The translations under genes and the position numbers were made by a program. This document shows, piece by piece, positions 47,905-56,591 of a DNA stretch of 64,000 nt. Location of the stretch: contig CAJTPW010000003.1 in assembly GCA_910578465.1 (NCBI GenBank), positions 39,129-103,128 on the forward strand, read 5' to 3'. The stretch comes from an uncultured Vampirovibrio sp. (GTDB lineage Bacteria > Cyanobacteriota > Vampirovibrionia > Gastranaerophilales > Gastranaerophilaceae). The notes under the pieces are model-generated. The model worked only from the letters and a program-made list of their open reading frames with translations, was not told the DNA's origin and made no database searches. The number at the start of each line of letters is the position of its first letter. Positions within the stretch are counted from its first letter, which is position 1.

Positions 47905-49371
47905 ATGGAAAATATCAGAGTAAGAATTGCACCCTCTCCGAGCGGAAATTTGCACATTGGTACTGCAAGAACGGCACTTTTTAACTATTTATATGCTAAA
48001 AAAACAGGCGGAGAGTTTGTTTTGAGAATTGAAGATACGGATTTGGAAAGAAGCAATCAGGAATATACCCAGAATATCTTCGACAGTTTGAAGGCTTTGG
48101 GGCTTCAATGGGATGAAGGTCCTGATGTGGGCGGAAAATACGGTCCTTACTATCAATCAGAAAGATTTGATATTTACCCGAAATACGCTCAAATCCTTTT
48201 AGATAAAGGCTATGCCTACGAATGTTTCTGCACGCCCGAAGAGCTTGAAGCGGAAAAAGAAGAAGCAATGAAAAACCACAGGGCATACGTTTATTCAAGA
48301 AAATGCATGAACCTGACAGAAGAAGAGAAGGCAGGGCTTCGAGCAAAAGGAATTAAGCCTTCAATAAGATTTAAGGTTGAACATAAAGAATTAATCTTTA
48401 ATGACCTTGTAAAAGGCGAATTAAAGTTTGATACAAACCTTATAGGGGATTTTGTGATTATGAAATCAAACGGCACACCGACCTATAATTTTGCCGTTGT
48501 AATTGATGATATGCTGATGAAAATCTCCCATATTATCCGTGGTGAAGACCACATTTCAAACACCCCGAAACAGATTTTAATCTATGAAGCACTGGGGGCT
48601 GAAGTTCCAAAATTCGGGCATTTAGGAATGATTCTGGCACCTGATAGAAGTAAACTGTCAAAAAGACACGGTGCAACCGCAGTTTCAGATTTTGTAAAAC
48701 AGGGATATTTAACGGATGCGCTTATAAACTTTGTAGCGCTTCTTGGCTGGGCACCGTCTGATGGGGTTGAAATTAAGCCTGTGGATGAGATTGCAAAGGA
48801 TTTTAGAATTCACGATGTTTCAAGCAGCAACTCAATTTTTGAATATGATAAATTGAACTGGATGAACGGCCAATACATTAAGAAAATGGACATTTCAAAA
48901 TTGACGGATATGGCGCTTCCGTTTCTTTCAAAATATGATTCGGCAGAATTTGGCGAACACGGGCTTTCAAAGATGAGCCGCGAAAACCTTGAAAAAATGA
49001 TTGAAATTACGCGTGAGCCCATCACAACCCTTTCTGAACTGGAACATGACTGCGCTTATTTCTTTGGTGAAGATGTTGACTACACCGAAGGCATGGAAAC
49101 GCTTCAAAAGCCTGATGCCAAGGTTGTTTTAAATCGTGTTATGGAATTAATTGACGGTTATGATTTTGAATCGGATGAAGATGTTCACGATAAGCTTGCT
49201 GATTTAAGAACCGAATTTAAAGAAAAACACAATATGAAGCCCAAAGAAACAATGTGGGCTGTGCGTGCCGCTGTGACGGGAAGAACCCGCGGGGCCGATA
49301 TGGCAAGGACAATGACCATTTTAGGCAAAGACGTCTGCATTCATAGAATTAAAAAAGCATTGGAGTTTTAA
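47905..49371 (+). CDS. gltX: Glutamyl-tRNA synthetase
   Basis: Class I aminoacyl-tRNA synthetase charging tRNA-Glu (or also tRNA-Gln if the organism uses the amidotransferase route). The 488 residues show RIAPSPSGNLHIGTARTALFN with HIGT at 17-20, GEDHISNTPKQ, and the KMSKS equivalent KLSKRHG near residue 250, then the helical anticodon-binding region. The gene ends at a strong terminator. Confidence 0.96.
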   Translation: MENIRVRIAPSPSGNLHIGTARTALFNYLYAKKTGGEFVLRIEDTDLERSNQEYTQNIFDSLKALGLQWDEGPDVGGKYGPYYQSERFDIYPKYAQILLDKGYAYECFCTPEELEAEKEEAMKNHRAYVYSRKCMNLTEEEKAGLRAKGIKPSIRFKVEHKELIFNDLVKGELKFDTNLIGDFVIMKSNGTPTYNFAVVIDDMLMKISHIIRGEDHISNTPKQILIYEALGAEVPKFGHLGMILAPDRSKLSKRHGATAVSDFVKQGYLTDALINFVALLGWAPSDGVEIKPVDEIAKDFRIHDVSSSNSIFEYDKLNWMNGQYIKKMDISKLTDMALPFLSKYDSAEFGEHGLSKMSRENLEKMIEITREPITTLSELEHDCAYFFGEDVDYTEGMETLQKPDAKVVLNRVMELIDGYDFESDEDVHDKLADLRTEFKEKHNMKPKETMWAVRAAVTGRTRGADMARTMTILGKDVCIHRIKKALEF

Positions 49372-49389
49372 GGGTTGTATAAAAGAATA

Positions 49390-49437
49390 AAAATGAGCCT
49401 GCGTGCAAAATTTGCTACTTTCGGGCTCATTTTTTTA
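49390..49437 (+). terminator. Intrinsic terminator behind gltX
   Basis: AATGAGCC (49392-49399) and GGGCTCATT (49423-49431) form a stem with a 23-base loop, followed by a T run. Confidence 0.8.
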
Positions 49438-49487
49438 AACCTTGCGGTTTATTGCCCTGGTTTAAAAATAAGGATATAATTTTATCT

Positions 49488-49730
49488 ATGAATGAAAATG
49501 ACTTAAAAATTATTGAAATAAGAGTAAAGAATTTAATGCTTTCAAAGCAGCTGATAATTCAAACTTTAATTGTTGTTGCAGGCGGCACTATAGGGCTGCT
49601 TTTTATGCCAAACACGGCACTTAGAAATGTATTTATTTTTATCGGCGTATTATTTGCGGTCGCTCTTATTAAGAGTTTTCAGAGCATCGACTCTGAAGTC
49701 AACGGTTATTTATATGGGAAAAGGAGGTAA
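49488..49730 (+). CDS. Small membrane protein
   Basis: An 80-residue protein from the ATG at 49488 with two hydrophobic segments (LIIQTLIVVAGGTIGLLFM and NVFIFIGVLFAVALI), charged ends and a C-terminal KRR. A TATAAT (49475-49480) 17 bases behind TTGCCC ends only seven bases before the ATG, so the mRNA may be leaderless. The next small gene is coupled to it. Function unknown. Confidence 0.65.
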   Translation: MNENDLKIIEIRVKNLMLSKQLIIQTLIVVAGGTIGLLFMPNTALRNVFIFIGVLFAVALIKSFQSIDSEVNGYLYGKRR

Positions 49731-49732
49731 AT

Positions 49733-49858
49733 ATGAGCTCTGATATGATATCGGCAATTGCTGCCTTAGTTATATTTGGCGGTCTGTTTATATATTTTGA
49801 AATAGGGAACAGAAAGCAAAGAAAACAGATTGAAGAATGGCGCAAAAGCTGGTTTTAA
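49733..49858 (+). CDS. Small membrane protein, coupled to the preceding gene
   Basis: A 41-residue protein: MSSDMISAIAAL then one membrane helix (VIFGGLFIYFEI) and a basic tail NRKQRKQIEEWRKSW. The ribosome site AAAAGGAGG overlaps the end of the preceding gene, two bases separate stop and ATG. Both proteins probably act together in the membrane; no family recognised. Confidence 0.65.
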   Translation: MSSDMISAIAALVIFGGLFIYFEIGNRKQRKQIEEWRKSWF

Positions 49859-49876
49859 AGTGCATACAGGCTAATG

Positions 49877-50566
49877 TTATATTTTATACGACACCAACAT
49901 CCCTGTATCCATTGGGATGAGCTGGGTTTGATAGTTCGGGTGACTCGTTATGGTTTGAACAAAGGGTTCTACCTTTTTATAATGGGATAAAATGTTGTCC
50001 GCAACAATAACACCGCCTTTTTTAAGTATCGGGTGGATTAATTTAAAATATTTGATGTATTCGGATTTGTTTGCATCAATAAAGACAAAATCAAAAAGTT
50101 TTTCGCCATACTCGCGCACAGCGTCTTCAAAAGCCTCATTGTCAATGTTATCAACGTTTTTTCCGGGGTAAATTTCCATAAACATCTCTTCCAGTATCAT
50201 AACTGCCTGCCCCAGACGGGTTTCAACAATATCATCCACTCCTGCTTTTTTAAAATTTTCAATTGCAACATTCAGTCTGTTGTCCCAAAATTCAATCGTT
50301 GTAAGCCTTCCGCCTGTTTCTTTGAGCGCATTTGCAAGCCATATGCCGCTATAACCGTTCGATGTCCCTATTTCAAGCGCATTTTTTGCACCCTTAATTT
50401 TTACAAGGAGGGATAAAAAATTGGCGCTTGTATCATCAAGATTCCAAAAATCTTCCCTTGTCTTATCGAGCGTTGAAAGTACGTTAAGTGCAGACTCATC
50501 AAAAAGAAATGAGTCTGCACTTTTTTTAATTATCTCTATGCCTTCAAGGTTTTCTTTGAATTTCAC
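49877..50566 (-). CDS. SAM-dependent O-methyltransferase
   Basis: A 229-residue class I methyltransferase of the catechol/caffeoyl-CoA O-methyltransferase type. The SAM-binding motif is NALEIGTSNGYSGIWLA; the acidic loop TTIEFWDNR follows; FDFVFIDANKSEYIKYFKLI and GGVIVADNIL carry the metal-binding aspartates. Substrate unknown. It lies alone between converging genes. Confidence 0.88.
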   Translation of the reverse strand: MKFKENLEGIEIIKKSADSFLFDESALNVLSTLDKTREDFWNLDDTSANFLSLLVKIKGAKNALEIGTSNGYSGIWLANALKETGGRLTTIEFWDNRLNVAIENFKKAGVDDIVETRLGQAVMILEEMFMEIYPGKNVDNIDNEAFEDAVREYGEKLFDFVFIDANKSEYIKYFKLIHPILKKGGVIVADNILSHYKKVEPFVQTITSHPNYQTQLIPMDTGMLVSYKI

Positions 50567-50629
50567 TTAAAAATCTCCACGATGAAGCAATGCAAGTTCT
50601 GAAACCACTGCCAAAACCTTGTAAGGTCA

Positions 50630-52111
50630 TTACAGAGCTTCTTCCGTTGTTTTTGAAGGTGCAGTATTATCAATAATTACAATGTTTGAAACGTTTATAT
50701 TCGTACTTTGTTTTTTGGATATTACCATTTTATCCAGATTTAAAAGCAGAAATTTTTTGGTCTGAATGCCTGTAATTAAAGCGTTTGGCTGGTTTGGTAT
50801 CATTGTAATTTTTGAATAAAAGCCTGCGTTATCAAGCATTATATTTTCGACAATTTTGCCGCCCTTTGTGTCAAATACGTTTATTATGCTGTCTTTAGCA
50901 CAAAGGATATAAATTTTGTCATGATAGAAAATTGCATCTACGGGTTTTTCGTTGAGTTTAATTTCCGATGTTAAAACACCATCGGGTTCGTTATAAACAG
51001 AGAGCAGATTTTCGGTTCTTGAAATTGTATAAATTTTATCGTTTTTATACAAAATTCTGGATAAATTTTTTCCGTCCGCAATATATTTTGCAACATAACC
51101 GTCCGTACCGTCCGTTGCAGGTTTTAAACTGTAGATTTTTTGCGTGTTTCTGTCAATAAAAGCGATGGAGTTTCCATCGTTTGAAACAGCAATTTTATAG
51201 GGAGATTGCTCCAGTTTTACCGCCCTTATAAGTTTTGCCGAGTTTAAATCAATCGTATAAATTGTGGAAGCATTAGCTGAAGCTACATATGCAATATTGT
51301 TTACGGTGTCTAAATCTGCATCTTTTGGCATATCATCAAGATTTATCTGGGCCACCATTCTTTCATTTGTGAGGTCAACAACTTCAAGAGTTTTAGAGCC
51401 AAAATACATTACAAGCGCAAATTTTGATTTATTTGAGGCTAATATTTTTGACGGTAAACCGTTTAATTTTAGTTCATATAATGAATTTTTGCCTGCAGGT
51501 GCAGTGCTTCCGTTGTATATGAGGACAAATTTGGATTTATCCGTTGAAATCAAAGTCTTTTTGTTTTTAAGCTCATTCAATGGAAACAGGTGATTTTTTT
51601 CATCCTTTACACTGTCAATTTTGGCATCGGTTGAAGCCGTAATCAGGTTATCGCCTTTTTGCGGAACAACAAGATCGCCAAGAATAAGCTTTAAGCTTTC
51701 AGGCACCTGTAATCCTACTGGAACCAGCATATCCTGCGGCATAACGCCAAGTCTTACTTTAAGAGGCAGATTTTCATTTTTTGTTATTGAAAAATTGCCG
51801 TTTTTATCTTTTAAAAGCTTCAAAAGAACAAAACTGTTGTTAAAAATTACAACCTCGGGTTTTGAGGCAAGGCTTCTTCCTTCGGGGTATGTGTATTCAA
51901 CTTTTATATTTTTTTCTTCACTTTCCTGCGCGGGATAAAGCGGGATGTATGTTGTTCCGTCAGGCAGAACCACAAGAGAATCAAATCTTTGTGTAGAGTT
52001 TGGAAGCTCTTTTTTTAAATAGTTCCAAAAATCATCAGGAAGTCTTGAGGCCAGCGCACACTGGTTAATTAATACCATACAAAGGGTGATTAACAATATT
52101 TTTGCCTTCAT
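50630..52111 (-). CDS. Exported beta-propeller protein
   Basis: A 493-residue protein with a signal peptide (KILLITLCMVLINQCALA). Residues of about 225-470 contain repeated strands of the YVTN type (LEVVDLTNERMVAQINL, IYTIDLNSAKLIRAVKL, INVFDTKGGKIVENIML), predicting a seven-bladed-like propeller in the envelope or outside. The N-terminal 200 residues are distinct and unrecognised. Such propellers bind proteins or ligands; no catalytic residue is evident. Confidence 0.78.
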   Translation of the reverse strand: MKAKILLITLCMVLINQCALASRLPDDFWNYLKKELPNSTQRFDSLVVLPDGTTYIPLYPAQESEEKNIKVEYTYPEGRSLASKPEVVIFNNSFVLLKLLKDKNGNFSITKNENLPLKVRLGVMPQDMLVPVGLQVPESLKLILGDLVVPQKGDNLITASTDAKIDSVKDEKNHLFPLNELKNKKTLISTDKSKFVLIYNGSTAPAGKNSLYELKLNGLPSKILASNKSKFALVMYFGSKTLEVVDLTNERMVAQINLDDMPKDADLDTVNNIAYVASANASTIYTIDLNSAKLIRAVKLEQSPYKIAVSNDGNSIAFIDRNTQKIYSLKPATDGTDGYVAKYIADGKNLSRILYKNDKIYTISRTENLLSVYNEPDGVLTSEIKLNEKPVDAIFYHDKIYILCAKDSIINVFDTKGGKIVENIMLDNAGFYSKITMIPNQPNALITGIQTKKFLLLNLDKMVISKKQSTNINVSNIVIIDNTAPSKTTEEAL

Positions 52112-52159
52112 TTTGAAAGTTTTCCTTCCTGTTTTTGTAAGTCTTTTTGGTGTTGCGGG

Positions 52160-53308
52160 CTATTTTCCAAGAGCCGTTTTTACTTTTTCCATAATGTTTT
52201 CTTTTGATTCTTTTGAACTGCCGCTTTGGCCTGTGCCTTTTTGGATATCATAAAGTGCACGGTACAGTTTTTCTTCTTCCTTGGAAATTTTCTTCGGTAT
52301 TACAACTTTTACCGTTACATAGTGATTTCCCCTCTGGGTATCGCTTCCGATAAAGGGAACCCCTCTTCCTTTTAAAAGGAGCTTATCAAGGTTTTGAATA
52401 CCTTGCGGGACATTCATTTCAACATCACCGTCAATTGTTTCAACCGTTACCTTGTCTCCTAAAGCCGCCTGTGCGGGAGAGATTTCAAGAATTGTGTGAA
52501 TGTCGGCCCCGTCTCTTATGAATTTTTCGCTTTCCTTAACATGAAGCACTACATATAAATCTCCGGGTCTGCCGCCGTTTTTACCTGCATTCCCTTCGTT
52601 TGACAGGCGAATTTTAGAGCCTGTATCAACCCCTTTCGGGATTTTTATTTTGATTTTCTTTTCTTTTGAAATGCCGCCTTCACCTTTGCATTTTTTACAG
52701 AAAGCTTCAGGGCTTTTTCCCGTACCGTGGCATTTCGGGCAGGTTGTAACAGAGGTAAAGCTTCCTATGATTGACTGTACATTTTGCTGTACTCTGCCGT
52801 GGCCGCCGCATGTTTTGCATACGGTTTCTTTTGCGTTTTTATCAAATCCCGTTCCGTTACATTCTTCGCAGGGTTCCGTGTGTTCGATTTTAATTTCTTT
52901 TTCAACGCCGTTCATCGCGTCGGTAAAATCAATTCGAATATCCATTCTTAAATCGGCACCGCGTCTTGGAGCGTTGGGGTTTTCACGGTATCCGCCCGAA
53001 AAGCCTCCGCCCATTCCTCCAAAGAAGGAAGCAAAAATATCGTTAATATCTCCAAAACCGAAATCAAAAGGCCCTTGAGAAGAATAGCCCGCATTTTTAA
53101 GACCGTCTTCGCCATATTGGTCGTATAGAGCGCGTTTATCATCATCCATCAAGGTTTCATACGCACGGCCCAATTCTTTAAATTTTTCTTCCGCATCAGG
53201 TTCTTTATTTACATCAGGGTGGAGTTTTCTTGCTTTTTGTCTGAATGCTTTTTTTATCTCATCTTTTGATGCATTTTTTTCAACTTCTAATATCTGGTAA
53301 AAATCCAT
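52160..53308 (-). CDS. dnaJ: Chaperone DnaJ (Hsp40)
   Basis: Co-chaperone stimulating DnaK ATPase. From the ATG at 53308 (MDFYQILEVEKNASKDEIKKAF) the protein has a J domain with HPD at about residue 33, a Gly/Phe linker (FGGMGGGFSGGY), four CxxCxGxG zinc repeats (CEECNGTG, CKTCGGHG, CPKCHGTG, CKKCKGEG) and the C-terminal substrate domains: a complete type I DnaJ of 382 residues. An in-frame upstream start at 53371 would add a non-homologous lysine-rich extension and overlap grpE, so it is less likely. Confidence 0.96.
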   Translation of the reverse strand: MDFYQILEVEKNASKDEIKKAFRQKARKLHPDVNKEPDAEEKFKELGRAYETLMDDDKRALYDQYGEDGLKNAGYSSQGPFDFGFGDINDIFASFFGGMGGGFSGGYRENPNAPRRGADLRMDIRIDFTDAMNGVEKEIKIEHTEPCEECNGTGFDKNAKETVCKTCGGHGRVQQNVQSIIGSFTSVTTCPKCHGTGKSPEAFCKKCKGEGGISKEKKIKIKIPKGVDTGSKIRLSNEGNAGKNGGRPGDLYVVLHVKESEKFIRDGADIHTILEISPAQAALGDKVTVETIDGDVEMNVPQGIQNLDKLLLKGRGVPFIGSDTQRGNHYVTVKVVIPKKISKEEEKLYRALYDIQKGTGQSGSSKESKENIMEKVKTALGK

Positions 53309-53348
53309 GGTTTTTTGATTATTCCTATTCCTCAAGTCTTTTGGCTTT

Positions 53349-53960
53349 TTAGTTTTCGCCTTCCGTTGCAACGTTTACAAATGTCGGTCTTAATACCTTA
53401 TCAAAAAGTTTATACCCTGTTTGCAGCTCGTCTATAACCGTATTTGCAGGGTAATCGTTTGTGGGTGTCTGCATAACGGCTTCATGTAAATTAGGGTCAA
53501 ATTCTTCGCCTCTGGCTTCGATTTTTTTAAGACCGATTTTATCGAGAGTATCATAAAGCTGTTTTACGGCCACATCGTAGCTTTCTTTAATTTTATCGCA
53601 TTCCTGCATATCTGTAACGGATTTTTTTGCACGTTCAAAAGTGTCCAGAACCGTGATGATTTTTTTTAGAGTATCCTCAGCACCGTATTTTAAAAGATTT
53701 TCTCTTTCTGACATCTGGCGTTTTCTGAAATTGTCAAAATCAGCCGCAAGCCTTAAATATTTGTTATTCAAGCTGTCAAGTTCCGCTTGAAGCTTTGCGG
53801 TATCGTTATCCGAAGTTTTCTCAGCTTCGCTGTCGGCTTCGTTTGAATCTTCTTCCGTTACAGGCTGCGTTTGTTCTTCGGCTTTTGTATCTTCAGCTTC
53901 TTTGTTAAAGCTTTCATCTTCAAAAGGATTATTTTTTTGTTCGTCTTTATTATTGAACAT
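53349..53960 (-). CDS. grpE: Nucleotide exchange factor GrpE
   Basis: Releases ADP from DnaK. The 203-residue protein has a long acidic, glutamate-rich N-terminus (1-65), a coiled coil (LNNKYLRLAADFDNFRKRQMSERENLLKYG) and the C-terminal beta domain with NLHEAVMQTPTNDYPANTVIDELQTGYKLFDKVLRPTFVNVA. It is followed by dnaJ after 40 bases; dnaK is elsewhere. No CIRCE element was seen upstream. Confidence 0.95.
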   Translation of the reverse strand: MFNNKDEQKNNPFEDESFNKEAEDTKAEEQTQPVTEEDSNEADSEAEKTSDNDTAKLQAELDSLNNKYLRLAADFDNFRKRQMSERENLLKYGAEDTLKKIITVLDTFERAKKSVTDMQECDKIKESYDVAVKQLYDTLDKIGLKKIEARGEEFDPNLHEAVMQTPTNDYPANTVIDELQTGYKLFDKVLRPTFVNVATEGEN

Positions 53961-54135
53961 AGTTTTCTTCCCTTATAAAATATGTAGTTAATAATATTAT
54001 ATGGTATCAATATCCGATGTCTAATTATATTTACTTTTTATTAATATTTGAATTGGCAAACAGGGTATTTATATCGGGTATTCGAGCAGGGTACAATTAT
54101 TTTTTCGGTTTGATTGTTTTTAGATAAGTTTTCGG

Positions 54136-54356
54136 TTTTCAAATCCAAGGACACAGCGCACACCAAGAGCATAGGTATAGGCAAGGTTGTTATTATTGAA
54201 AGTGCCGTTATTCAAGTTGCGGTTATAGTATGTCGTGCCACTCTGAACCGTGCCTGACCATACGTACATCGGGTAGCAGTTGCTAGCATTTGCGCCCGGA
54301 CAGCCGCCGTAATTGTCACACCGCAAGGCGCCGTAACCTGAATTCCAGTCGCAGAG
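54136..54356 (-). repeat. Cassette C4
   Basis: Encodes CDWNSGYGALRCDNYGGCPG, YVWSGTVQSGTTYYNRNLNN and LGVRCVLGFEN on the minus strand. It has the CCTTGGATTTGAA edge like C0. Its frame is open from 54326 with an internal ATG only by chance. Closest in its centre to C2 (VWSGTV-SGT-YYNR). Confidence 0.65.
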
Positions 54357-54368
54357 CTTGTCCGTAGA

Positions 54369-54728
54369 TTATATTTTCCATCTCGAAAAATTCAAATCCG
54401 GGACACAGCGCACACCATAAGCGTTGGTATAATTGGCATAGTGCCCTGTGGATGCGTAAAGCGTACCGCTATTCAGATTGCCGTAGTAATAGTTAGTGCC
54501 GCTCTGGAGCTGGCCTGACCATACGACGTTCGGCTGGCAGTTGTTACCATTTGCGCCCGGGCAGCCGCCGCTCTTATTGGAGCACCGCAAGGCACCGTAA
54601 CCCGAACCTGCGTCACAGAGCTGCCGAAGCGGCTTGTGCGTTTTGCAACAGAGCTTGTCTGAAGGGTTAAATTTTCTCTTCATTTCAGATATTTCAGGTT
54701 TTCGGACACGGGCGAAGCCCTTTATCAA
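54369..54728 (-). pseudogene. ORF over cassette C5 (probably not functional)
   Basis: A 119-codon frame from a TTG: MIKGFARVRKPEISEMKRKF, then RQLCDAGSGYGALRC and the cassette end AYGVRCVPDLNFSRWKI. The upstream portion aligns at DNA level with cluster 2 (TTCAGGTTTTCGGACACGGG) but in another reading frame, showing that the leader is not a conserved coding sequence. Confidence 0.4.
54391..54620 (-). repeat. Cassette C5
   Basis: Encodes CDAGSGYGALRCSNKSGGCPG, NVVWSGQLQSGTNYYYGNLN and NAYGVRCVPDLNF. The longest copy, with an extra tyrosine/threonine-rich segment before the conserved end. Edges match C2 and C3. Confidence 0.65.
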
Positions 54729-54809
54729 TCACTTTTTTGTTCAATTTAAACAAAGCAATCTTTTTTACGGCCCCCACCCCTAAAATATCTTTCATTCTAA
54801 GAAAAACAC

Positions 54810-55067
54810 TTTTCAATGTGCAGCTGTGTCAAAAAATAAAAGCAGGTAGTTTTAATTTGATAACGTAAACTTTATCAAACGGCAGCTATTTGTTGAAGCT
54901 CGGCAAGGTTTTTACCTTTTTGTTGCAACAAACAGCGTAAAATCATTCAAAATGACCCCGCTATGACGATTTGAATTCCTGTATCTGTCAAAACCCGTAA
55001 GCCTTAACACTCTAAGGATATTTTCATCCTAATCATACCCGAGTTCCCATTGAAAGGGCAAATATGT
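54810..55067 (-). repeat. Structured repeat, copy III
   Basis: Third copy. Closing stem AGCAGG (54841-54846)/CCCGCT (54957-54962) with one A-C mismatch; hairpins TGATAA/TTATCA (54858, 54872), a lengthened second hairpin (GCTATTTGTTG with CAACAAACAGC, one mismatch, carrying an inner AAGGT/ACCTT hairpin) and TCATT/AATGA (54943, 54951). Loop ACRTAAACTT of the first hairpin and TGACGATTTGAATTCC are as in the other copies. Confidence 0.6.
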
Positions 55068-55229
55068 TAAATTGCGCCAAATTATAGCCTTTGCGGGAGA
55101 ATATTTTTAATTTGTAAACTTATGTAACATATCTTTTAAATATCCTAAAGCTTGACAATTTCTCTGCCGATATTAAAGGTATAGAACAAGGTAAACTTTA
55201 ACAATAAAGAACAAAGGAGTGTTTGAACA

Positions 55230-55934
55230 ATGGGTATGTCTGCAAGCCAAAGCCGTTTTTTGATGCTCACGGCACAGAAAAGCAATAACGAATATCAAGC
55301 GCAAACCATTACGTTTGAACGCTTAATGCTGGCGGATAACGTTGCTCGATGGACAAATGAGTACGAAGATGCTATGCAAAACCAAACGCTTTTATACGGA
55401 CAAAGAGATTCCGATAACATAAACTATGCCGCAAGGCTTCATTATGACGACATTGTTCGTGCCTCAGAAAAAGGCGGTATGAGCATGTCTTTAATATCTG
55501 CCACATCAAATAAAATCGTGGTGCCCTCTTTGCCTGATCCGCTCCCTGAAGGTAAAACAAGGGATGATTATTTTATATGTCCCGATGTAAATAATGCGGA
55601 TTTCCTTGAAAAGAATCTGCGTGAAGGCAACTTCCTTTTTGTGGATAAAGACGCAAAACACATTGCGGAAACACCCGAAGAAGAATGGAACAAATATCAT
55701 TATACGGATTCTACCATTCAAATGTTTGTGACGGATACTTATGATAAAACAGACGATGCTGCCGCACAGAGCAAATATAACGAAAGACAGGAAGCATTCC
55801 AAAGAGCGGATAAGCTTCTTGAATGTCAGTTGAAAAAGCTTGAAACCGAGCATAAGGCACTTGAAACCGAAATTGAGAGTGTGCAAAAGGTAATTAAAAC
55901 AAACGTCGAGGCAAGTTTTAAAACCTTCGGATAG
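55230..55934 (+). CDS. MSASQ-type hypothetical protein, coiled-coil C-terminus
   Basis: A 234-residue protein starting MGMSASQSRFLMLTAQKSNN, a start I associate from memory with a multi-copy protein type of this lineage; that association is unverified. The N-terminal 60 residues are polar and helical (EYQAQTITFERLMLADNVARW), the centre is unrecognised, and residues of about 185-230 form a heptad-rich coiled coil (LLECQLKKLETEHKALETEIESV). No signal peptide. The AAAGGAGTG ribosome site is good. Function unknown. Confidence 0.75.
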   Translation: MGMSASQSRFLMLTAQKSNNEYQAQTITFERLMLADNVARWTNEYEDAMQNQTLLYGQRDSDNINYAARLHYDDIVRASEKGGMSMSLISATSNKIVVPSLPDPLPEGKTRDDYFICPDVNNADFLEKNLREGNFLFVDKDAKHIAETPEEEWNKYHYTDSTIQMFVTDTYDKTDDAAAQSKYNERQEAFQRADKLLECQLKKLETEHKALETEIESVQKVIKTNVEASFKTFG

Positions 55935-56047
55935 CTCTTTTAGTGCGTGCCAGGCCGCTTAAACGGTTAAATGTTCCGTAAAACACTAAAATACAGGGCT
56001 TATAAAACCCTGTATAATAAATAAATTTACTCCATTGTTCATTAATT

Positions 56048-56077
56048 GCCCCTGTTTTTAAGGGGCTTTTTATTTTA
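56048..56077 (+). terminator. Intrinsic terminator downstream of 55934
   Basis: GCCCCT (56048-56053) and AGGGGC (56061-56066) with a T-rich tail. An additional hairpin TACAGGG/CCCTGTA lies about 60 bases earlier. Confidence 0.8.
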
Positions 56078-56134
56078 CATTTTTTTAAAACGGCTTTCTT
56101 AAATTGTGCAATAATGCCGCCATAATTTAAAGTT

Positions 56135-56395
56135 TTATGCAATCAGCATTAAACGATTGCCCGTGGTTTCCGTTGCCTGATTTGTCCCACCGACACCGTT
56201 TTCAAATCCTGCACGTTTCTGTGCGCCGATATCGCTTACTTCGGACATTTCTTTTGCAAAGAAATTTTCACCGCCGATTTTCTTTCCGCCGCCAAGAGAA
56301 CCGCCCTGCTGTAATCCGCCAAAGCCTACTTTCTGGGTTTGGAAATTGTTTTGGCCCATTTGTGCCATTAAGTTTGGATTAAAGTTTACGCTCAT
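56135..56395 (-). CDS. Small glycine-rich hypothetical protein
   Basis: An 86-residue, soluble, glycine/asparagine/glutamine-rich protein: MSVNFNPNLMAQMGQNNFQ, KVGFGGLQQGGSLGGGKK, then ENFFAKEMSEVSDIG. Low complexity suggests disorder. The VGFG motif echoes short motifs at starts of other proteins here. It lies divergent from hsp20 by about 196 bases. No function known. Confidence 0.55.
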   Translation of the reverse strand: MSVNFNPNLMAQMGQNNFQTQKVGFGGLQQGGSLGGGKKIGGENFFAKEMSEVSDIGAQKRAGFENGVGGTNQATETTGNRLMLIA

Positions 56396-56591
56396 TTTTT
56401 GCCTTTTTGTTGTGCTATTAAACTCCTACAATTAAATAAAAACATCGGGAAAATTAAAATTTCACATTTTAAAGTTTATGTTACAAAAATTAATATTCTT
56501 AAAATTAGTATCCCGAGCGTTCCCTGTTGGGGGATGAGAATAATTTTTAAAGGCGCAAAATAAAGACATATTAAATTCGAAAGGAATAAAA

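Larger units (their letters stand above)
53961..55229. other. Intergenic accessory region with cassette cluster 3
   Basis: Between grpE and the gene at 55230. Holds cassettes C4 and C5, an interval with TTTCGGACACGGG-like sequence shared with cluster 2, and structured repeat copy III. The 55070-55229 part is AT-rich leader sequence. No complete gene is apparent. Confidence 0.7.

Noticed and set aside
53961..54060. CIRCE (HrcA) operator upstream of grpE
   Set aside because: No TTAGCACTC-N9-GAGTGCTAA is present; only an AT-rich leader was seen.
5401..54620. Diversity-generating retroelement variable repeats
   Set aside because: The cassettes vary at many Asn/Tyr/Ser codons, but third positions and non-adenine bases differ as well, lengths differ, and no reverse transcriptase, accessory gene or template repeat is in the window.
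6103..55067. Integron attC sites or tRNA-like genes
   Set aside because: The closed three-hairpin form is about 86 nt and cloverleaf-like, but there is no T-loop, anticodon or CCA end, no attC core (GTTRRRY) and no integrase; the cassettes also lack complete ORFs.
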